Shown piece after piece: positions 61,901 through 64,000 of a stretch of DNA of 64,000 nt (positions within the stretch are counted from its first letter, which is position 1; each line of letters opens with the position of its first letter). The notes under the pieces were generated by a model. It was not told the DNA's origin and did no database searches. It was given only the letters and a program-made list of their open reading frames with translations. Location of the stretch: assembly GCA_963556255.1 (NCBI GenBank), contig OY744608.1, positions 30,505,154 to 30,569,153 of the forward strand, in the 5' to 3' direction. The stretch is from Allolobophora icterica (Eukaryota > Annelida > Clitellata > Crassiclitellata > Lumbricidae). The position numbers were made by a program, and so were the translations under genes.

Positions 61901-63758
61901 GGTATTGCAATGTTTGAAATTGCTGATGTTCTACCTGTCCAGTGCAATCACACGGATAATGTAGTTTGACATACTCCTCGTTGACATCATCTTTGCTGTA
62001 CATTCCCTCAGCAACTTTTGTTATGTTACCATCTGCATCCTTCACAAATTCCAGTCTGGCCATGCTATCAAAGAGCTTCTGTAGATGTCGAGCGACCTAT
62101 CAAACAGTACAGCATAGAAGCATCTAGACTGCTGCTGAGATTCAGTTTAACTTTAAATTTTGTGAGCATTTTTATAATTATGTTCTCTGGATTGTAATTT
62201 TTTGCCTCAAACAGAAACTCCCCTTGCAACTATCTTGAGATTTTTATAGTAGTCAAAAATATAATTATCATAAATAAAAATAAGTTTCCACTAAGATTAA
62301 GCTTTAGTGTAAGGCAGTTTATACAAACTGGTTGATTTAATTGCATAGCATGAAAAAAGAACTGTCGTCAGTGTTAAAAGATAATACTATGACAGTTGAA
62401 TAACAGCTGAATAACAGCTGAATAATAATGATAAGAAGGTGCAACATAAGGCAGAATGGCATGGATAAATTTTGATTTCGTTGACGATAAGCAACATTAG
62501 ATTTATACTTACAAAGACGACAACAGAATGAGGCTACAAGAAAGTAAAATATTAAGTTAATAATAGTTCAGAAAGGTACAAAATTATGTAATAGCAATGC
62601 AAATGCTAGTATTAACGCTATCATTAGAAAACTAGTCAGAAATGAACTAATCAAATGCTGACAAGAAACATTTAAACAGATAGACCTATATATTTCAAGA
62701 TGTTCACGAACCAACCTGAACATAACTCAAGCAGGTGGTTTCAAATGAATCTGAACCAAACTTACATCAAAGATGTGAACCAAGCTATAACCAGATTTAA
62801 CCTAAATTTTTACTTAAAAGATATTTTTCAAGTTTTTACCAAGCATAGAAAATAAGTGCTAAAACTTTCAAAATTGGACAACGTGGCTATATATATATAT
62901 ATTATATATATTATATATATATATATACATATATAAATATATCTTTGAGAAACTTTGAGAACGTAACAAATAAGATCACAGTTACTAACTGCAGATGGAT
63001 TGTTTCCATTTGAAAGAATGTCCAGAAGATCATTTGAGGAAACAAAGTAGAAGCGTGGGAATGCAAGTCGCTTCGTCTCTAAGTATTCAGACAACGCCTT
63101 CTGACAGAGACTAAGCTGACTCTGAACTTCTTCGAGTCTTTCATACAAACGAGGAGCCTTTGTTGCTTCAAGGACTACAGTAGTTTTTTCCATTTCAGTT
63201 ACCAGTTCCTGTGACCAAGATCATCCAGCAGAACAGTGAAAGAAATGTACTAAGCCCTCTGAACTTTTTGTGAACAGTTCTCCTCAACTCTTGAAGGGTC
63301 ACAAAATACAAAATAAATCCCTGACAACCAGTAAGACATAAACAATTAAACAGCATAACAATTCATCGTAACAATGGTACAAACAAAATTTACTTCTACA
63401 TCAACTGCACTATTGTACCTTCTCCTAATTCCAATCCAAAAGTTCTTACAAAATCCTTTCATGTTTGTTAATGACAGTTGATCAGTTGTAACTTAAAACT
63501 CAAATGCTAAAGCTAAGAAGTTAAAAAACTAACCTTAAAAGCGGCATCAATATTATCAAAGCGAACAGAATCCTGTGGCAATTGTTTGCGTATATCCTCA
63601 GAACCAACAAATATGCTCTCAAGATGAGACCAGGTCCTCTGAACTTCAAACCAGATGTTAATCACTTGGTCTGCAGTTGAGAGTTTTTTCTGCCACACCG
63701 TCACTTCTTCCAAGAAATGAGCAATATACTTCGACGTCAGCATGTTCTGAAGCTGAAC
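26283..63758 (-). CDS. DNAH17-like: Axonemal outer-arm dynein beta-type heavy chain (DNAH9/11/17 group), C-terminal 3017 codons
   Basis: Thirty-one exons from 63758 down to a stop at 26283-26285 join with consistent phases and no frameshift. The family runs to about 4,400-4,500 residues, so the tail and first exons lie beyond the right edge. It is the ATP-driven motor of ciliary and flagellar outer arms. Visible parts, in order: linker, AAA1 ([10 protein letters not shown]), AAA2 (GNAGTGKT), AAA3 (GNAGTGKT), AAA4 (GVGGSGKQS), stalk coiled coils with microtubule-binding domain, AAA5, AAA6 and the C-terminal domain ending [12 protein letters not shown]. Blocks such as [19 protein letters not shown] and this C-terminus match the DNAH9/11/17 (sea urchin beta chain) group rather than inner-arm or gamma chains. 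Invertebrates usually have one such gene. One intron has a GC donor. The gene converges with the helicase gene. Confidence 0.95.
26977..27862. mobile_element. Non-autonomous hAT-type element, 886 bp
   Basis: The left end CAGTGGTTCCCAAAC and right end GTTTGGGAACCGCTG are inverted repeats (14 of 15). A perfect 8-bp duplication GACTAAGT lies at 26969-26976 and 27863-27870. Both ends carry CCGGTCCG motifs; near the right end a 30-bp piece containing ATTCCTGCCGGTCCGTCA is duplicated. No transposase ORF remains. It lies in the intron between dynein exons e30 and e31. Confidence 0.9.
28119..28845 (-). pseudogene. LINE reverse-transcriptase relic ending about 10 bp from a dynein splice donor
   Basis: Minus-strand pieces read [16 protein letters not shown] (YADD box), then in another frame [18 protein letters not shown], then [20 protein letters not shown] and a 147-codon open stretch with [15 protein letters not shown] and [12 protein letters not shown]. 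These are the palm, thumb and post-RT segments of a CR1/Jockey-group LINE. Frameshifts near 28640 and 28720 show it is dead. It nearly abuts the e30 donor (intron begins at 28854). Confidence 0.7.
32067..32109. repeat. Hairpin: 19-bp stem with one bulge, GCAA loop
   Basis: Left arm 32067-32086 pairs with right arm 32091-32109 except for one extra T. It sits about 100 bp upstream of dynein exon e27 on the transcribed strand, inside intron e26/e27. No element termini were recognised. Confidence 0.85.
33655..34865 (+). repeat. 1.2-kb minisatellite, 25-bp unit, about 45-50 copies, purine-rich
   Basis: The unit is 25 bp: GGTTGGAGGAAGAGA followed by GAGAAAGGAG. Variants change GAGAGAGAAA to GAGGGAAA, GATAAA or GCAAAA, and some units lose 2-6 bp. 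On the plus strand it is almost pure purine except for one TT per unit; the dynein pre-mRNA therefore carries a 1.2-kb pyrimidine tract in intron e26/e27. Because the unit has no stop in several frames, long false ORFs run along both strands. Confidence 0.97.
35138..35192 (+). repeat. Diverged dispersed repeat, copy 1 (copy 2 at 35713-35771)
   Basis: GGTACC, AAGTG, GGGT and CCCCAAAA blocks recur in the same order at 35713-35771, roughly 65% alike by eye. Possibly two pieces of one old element. Nature unknown. Confidence 0.4.
35977..38705 (-). CDS. Dynein exons e23-e26: AAA6 region
   Basis: e23 38535-38705 ([38 protein letters not shown]), e24 37444-37566 ([33 protein letters not shown]), e25 36914-37107 ([40 protein letters not shown]), e26 35977-36253 ([46 protein letters not shown]). 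Phases 0, 0, 2, 0. No ATP-binding motif is expected in this module. Confidence 0.9.
38858..39020 (+). repeat. Old dispersed repeat shared with 57836-57990
   Basis: Both places contain GGATCAGGG(T/A)A(A/G)GATTTCT(T/C)GAAG and, about 60 bp later, GTGATAGAT(G/A)GAGG. The second copy lies in intron e6/e7. No coding content or termini were recognised; probably fragments of one decayed retroelement. Confidence 0.45.
39355..42659 (-). CDS. Dynein exons e19-e22: stalk, microtubule-binding domain and AAA5
   Basis: e19 42345-42659 and e20 41572-41751 form stalk helix CC1 (heptad-like, [20 protein letters not shown] onward). e21 41150-41296 and the start of e22 form the microtubule-binding domain ([33 protein letters not shown]). 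e22 39355-40815 is 1461 nt (487 aa), by far the largest exon; it then gives helix CC2 ([20 protein letters not shown]), [21 protein letters not shown]5 ([32 protein letters not shown]) and [20 protein letters not shown]. The stalk carries the track-binding tip at the cilium doublet. Confidence 0.93.
43217..44429 (-). CDS. Dynein exons e17-e18: AAA4
   Basis: e17 43644-44429 (262 aa: [35 protein letters not shown], Walker [51 protein letters not shown]) and e18 43217-43378 ([38 protein letters not shown]). The sequence after K at the e17/e18 join continues the family without a gap. Confidence 0.93.
44555..44650 (-). repeat. tRNA-like SINE head
   Basis: The minus strand reads ATAGAGTAATGGTAACACTC (A-box-like) and later GGATCGATTCCCGTA (B-box-like), followed by CCCCCTCTAG, as in the SINE at 15262. 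Stem pairing is too poor for a functional tRNA gene. The SINE body is mostly absent. Confidence 0.5.
44779..44960 (-). pseudogene. Short LINE fragment of the YVHGPP family
   Basis: Minus strand: [17 protein letters not shown], then [20 protein letters not shown]. The YVHGPP motif right after the catalytic YADD box is shared with the LINE at 20490, so both belong to one L2/CR1-like family. Intron between e16 and e17. Confidence 0.65.
45133..47190 (-). CDS. Dynein exons e14-e16: AAA3
   Basis: e14 47014-47190 ([20 protein letters not shown]), e15 46089-46391 (Walker [30 protein letters not shown]; Walker [13 protein letters not shown]), e16 45133-45540 ([39 protein letters not shown] as two blocks, [15 protein letters not shown]). 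AAA3 is the regulatory ATPase site and both Walker motifs are preserved. Confidence 0.92.
47372..47612 (+). repeat. tRNA-derived SINE copy, antisense to the dynein gene
   Basis: A tRNA-like head with GGGGTCGATGCCC (B box), then GTTGACTCAGCCTTTCACTC and GGGGCAACAGTAAAATGAG, the same body as the copy at 15262. The tail ends in an A-run (about 47609-47618). Intron between e13 and e14. Confidence 0.65.
47623..47679. repeat. 57-bp copy of a dynein exon/intron junction (source 56867-56923)
   Basis: It is identical to 56867-56923 except for one A/T change. The source contains the last 8 bases of exon e8 and its splice donor, so the copy carries a duplicated donor site about 9.2 kb away, in the intron between e13 and e14. 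The copy starts right after the SINE tail; the source starts right after the LINE tail. Confidence 0.92.
47741..51586 (-). CDS. Dynein exons e9-e13: AAA1/AAA2 linker and AAA2
   Basis: e9 51494-51586 (93 nt: [18 protein letters not shown]), e10 50558-50752 ([31 protein letters not shown]), e11 49838-50048 (Walker [15 protein letters not shown]), e12 48592-48868 ([31 protein letters not shown]), e13 47741-48023 ([25 protein letters not shown]). AAA2 binds nucleotide structurally in dyneins. Phases run 0, 0, 1, 2, 0 and agree at every join. Confidence 0.92.
49739..49787. repeat. Hairpin in dynein intron e11/e12
   Basis: CTTCATGGCTT pairs perfectly with AAGCCATGAAG around a TCTC loop, and AGTT/AACT plus flanking GTTA/TAAC extend the stem with small bulges. 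No surrounding element was identified. Confidence 0.7.
50343..50389 (+). repeat. ATTC microsatellite
   Basis: About eleven uninterrupted ATTC units in intron e10/e11. Confidence 0.95.
51286..51345 (+). repeat. Degenerate AATC/AACC simple repeat
   Basis: Mixed AATC, AACC and AAACC units in intron e9/e10, about 140 bp from exon e9. Confidence 0.8.
52138..53035 (+). repeat. Tandem higher-order repeat upstream of the LINE ORF
   Basis: A sub-unit of about 20-22 bp built on TTTGTGCACATTTTCATTGAG recurs throughout in variant forms (shown here as consensus, split TTTGTGCACA / TTTTCATTGAG). A larger unit marked by GTTGAGATTGTT and CTGCTCAACCCCATG recurs at 52614, 52778 and 52943 (spacing 164-165 bp), with earlier diverged copies at about 52144, 52276 and 52406. 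Tandem promoter monomers of this kind are known from some LINEs; a promoter role here is inference. Confidence 0.75.
53290..56571 (+). CDS. LINE polyprotein: PHD finger, AP-type endonuclease, reverse transcriptase
   Basis: Residues 7-53 are a PHD finger with all eight ligands (C7, C10, C23, C26, H31, C34, C50, C53) and W48 before C50. The apurinic-type endonuclease covers about 140-360: INCRSL, VTETWLS, IYRPSG, GDFN at 282-285 and SDH at 349-351. The reverse transcriptase covers about 610-880: [52 protein letters not shown] and FADD at 818-821. A C-terminal domain follows to residue 1093. PHD fingers are known from ORF1 of some CR1-like LINEs; here it is fused in front of the endonuclease in one ORF. 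All catalytic boxes are intact with no stop or frameshift. The start at 53290 is the first ATG and is needed to keep the PHD finger. Confidence 0.93.
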   Translation: MDYNFTCSICTKRVTNWQRSLNCSICKLYFHASCVGLLLKSDEVSLSWFCQGCTTSVFPFNHIEDKTAFAEAISSETSLEGDGRYFNLCEHIEEGRQLLLNQDLDSDYNFYSEIKICSSNYITLDEWSKDANILTSSDNLLIMHINCRSLFHKVRDVAKLLSVVQVSILTVTETWLSEDRCNDVSIPGYNFISKCRNGQNGGGVGFYIRDEIVFDCIESQWFDVGFESFEYMFIKFKQKRDRDIIVGTIYRPSGHSVDIFNVDFDRLLSKLDNPKNRIILTGDFNLDLLKIENHRPTLTFFNTLCSHSLLPTILRPTRITADTATLIDNIFVNFLDDSQDSHILTYDISDHLPIVFSTPFRLNKTCPSPPNERIINSSAIDKFRYLLSEVDWSQVMSLCDAKEPCVAYTKFMEIYKQLYNTSFPLREHSLKNKGTPQYKQPWMTSGLLRSCKKKSKLYKKYLKNPTNSNKESFTKFRNIFKKTKIAAEKRYYANKFMECGNDLKKIWKNIKTLLNCGSRFNFPEVFTTGNSSISDKFEIAKKFNDYFVNIGPALASKIDIPENCPSFDKFLKDSRVSSMGMLPVTQNDVIEVANQIRITSSCGMDGIDPSVARATIETIAKPLAYIIDSSISSGQVPNDIKIAKVIPLFKTGDKSSFNNYRPISILPYFSKYFEKTVYNKLMDYFNKFNLLSSNQYGFRKEHSTFMALLDMQNRITESLDKNEFSMGVFFDLSKAFDTVDHRILINKLEHYGIRGNMLNWFTDYLENRLQCVSFNGVLSPLHTITCGVPQGSILGPLLFLIYVNDLPNTSKVFKFVLFADDTNAFSSDRSLQSLFNKVNSELDVIGLWFKANGLSLNIDKTNFIIFRPKRKIINVSDLKVTLDGVNINLVNSCKFLGVYLDQYLTWKDHINHIAKKIAKSIGIISRVRHCLSSTTLLSLYYTLIFPYLSYCNISWGSNYPSYLKPIEILQKRAVRVIFRLHWLSSTKHIFNKYRIMHLGSINKLQISLFMFRFHRHLLPSNFKNFFLMGKDIHDHNTRTSVCYRGDYARTRLRQFSIKCSGPRTWNSLPENLKIVVTLNQFKSRLKMFLLLTQ
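56916..60546 (-). CDS. Dynein exons e5-e8: end of linker and AAA1, the main ATPase site
   Basis: e5 60245-60546 (linker end, LVITPLTDR), e6 59807-59963 (Walker [24 protein letters not shown]), e7 57355-57617 (Walker [30 protein letters not shown]), e8 56916-57054 ([34 protein letters not shown]). AAA1 is the hydrolysis site that powers movement, and both Walker motifs are intact. Intron e6/e7 (57618-59806) holds the TTAA-flanked MITE and a dispersed repeat; intron e8/e9 (51587-56915) holds the intact LINE. Confidence 0.93.
59100..59757. mobile_element. piggyBac-type MITE at TTAA, filled by a microsatellite
   Basis: TTAA lies at 59096-59099 and 59758-59761. The left end is CCCCTTCGCTGCG and the right end read inward is CCTCTTCGCTGCG, closely resembling both ends of the piggyBac element at 7695-8772. 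Near the right end GACGAGACATACTCGTC, a palindrome, occurs twice (about 59680 and 59723). Almost all of the interior is an ATGT microsatellite. No ORF of transposase type is present. It lies in dynein intron e6/e7. Confidence 0.85.
59139..59636 (+). repeat. ATGT/ATGC/ATAT microsatellite, about 500 bp
   Basis: Runs of ATGT with interspersed ATGC, ACGT and ATAT units fill the MITE interior. Long ORFs in several frames on both strands come only from the lack of stops in the repeat. Confidence 0.95.
60997..63758 (-). CDS. Dynein exons e1-e4 in window: linker region
   Basis: e1 63534-63758 (75 aa: [39 protein letters not shown]), e2 62990-63208 (73 aa: [31 protein letters not shown]), e3 61935-62096 (54 aa: [26 protein letters not shown]), e4 60997-61230 (78 aa: [33 protein letters not shown]). 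This is the linker that swings over the AAA ring to give the power stroke. The e4 donor is CAG|GCATGT, a GC donor; joining it to e5 (ISQLNSL) restores the family sequence exactly in phase 0. Confidence 0.9.
62888..62942. repeat. TA-rich simple repeat
   Basis: About 55 bp of nearly pure TA, about 50 bp from the 3' end of dynein exon e2, on the intron side. Confidence 0.9.
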
Positions 63759-64000
63759 CTATGATGAAAAAGCTAATAAAGTAATACAAATAACACACAA
63801 AAAATGCAAGAAAAGAGACTGAAACAATAAGAAAATGAAGTGGTTAACACTTCATAACCTTGGGATGGCCAGGACTTTTCTCCAAGCATTAGTTATACAA
63901 ACTTAACAGAACAGTAAATTTATATACTGGCAACAAAAACAAGAATGAAAAGGGTAACTCTTCAAAGGAAACTCTTCAAATGGCTAATAGTCAAGCAGTT

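Overview
The window is animal nuclear DNA: AT-rich, intron-rich and full of transposable elements. Two conserved host genes converge tail to tail. An outer-arm axonemal dynein implies motile cilia or flagella, and the LINE/hAT/piggyBac/SINE mix suggests an invertebrate, probably marine. The sequence does not identify the species.

Layout. 1-1310: 3' end of an RTE-like LINE. 1405-17712 (+): a DDX5/DDX17 (p68/p72) DEAD-box RNA helicase, eleven coding exons reconstructed in frame (489 aa to the stop; the 5' exons lie left of the window). Its introns hold two non-autonomous hAT elements, a piggyBac remnant, a SINE, a decayed duplicate of one helicase exon and a possible poison exon. 17713-26282: intergenic. 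It holds a perfect 32-bp-arm palindrome, a SINE split by a small hAT element, and a nested stack: an outer hAT element (20342-25116) containing an L2/CR1-like LINE and an inner hAT element with a broken transposase. 26283-63758 (-): the C-terminal two thirds of an outer-arm dynein beta-type heavy chain (DNAH9/11/17 group), 31 exons and 3017 codons, all phases consistent; it runs off the right edge. Its introns hold another hAT element, LINE relics, a 1.2-kb purine-rich minisatellite, SINEs, an intact 1093-codon PHD/endonuclease/RT LINE with a tandem-repeat 5' region, and a TTAA-flanked piggyBac-type MITE filled by an ATGT microsatellite.

The two host genes are unrelated in function: one is a nuclear RNA helicase, the other a ciliary motor. 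The striking feature is the transposon archaeology. Six hAT-type elements each keep a perfect 8-bp target-site duplication, and two piggyBac-type elements keep TTAA sites and related termini. Exon boundaries come from splice consensus plus reading-frame and family continuity. Family names for LINEs, SINEs and DNA transposons rest on motifs, termini and recalled similarity, since no database search was possible.
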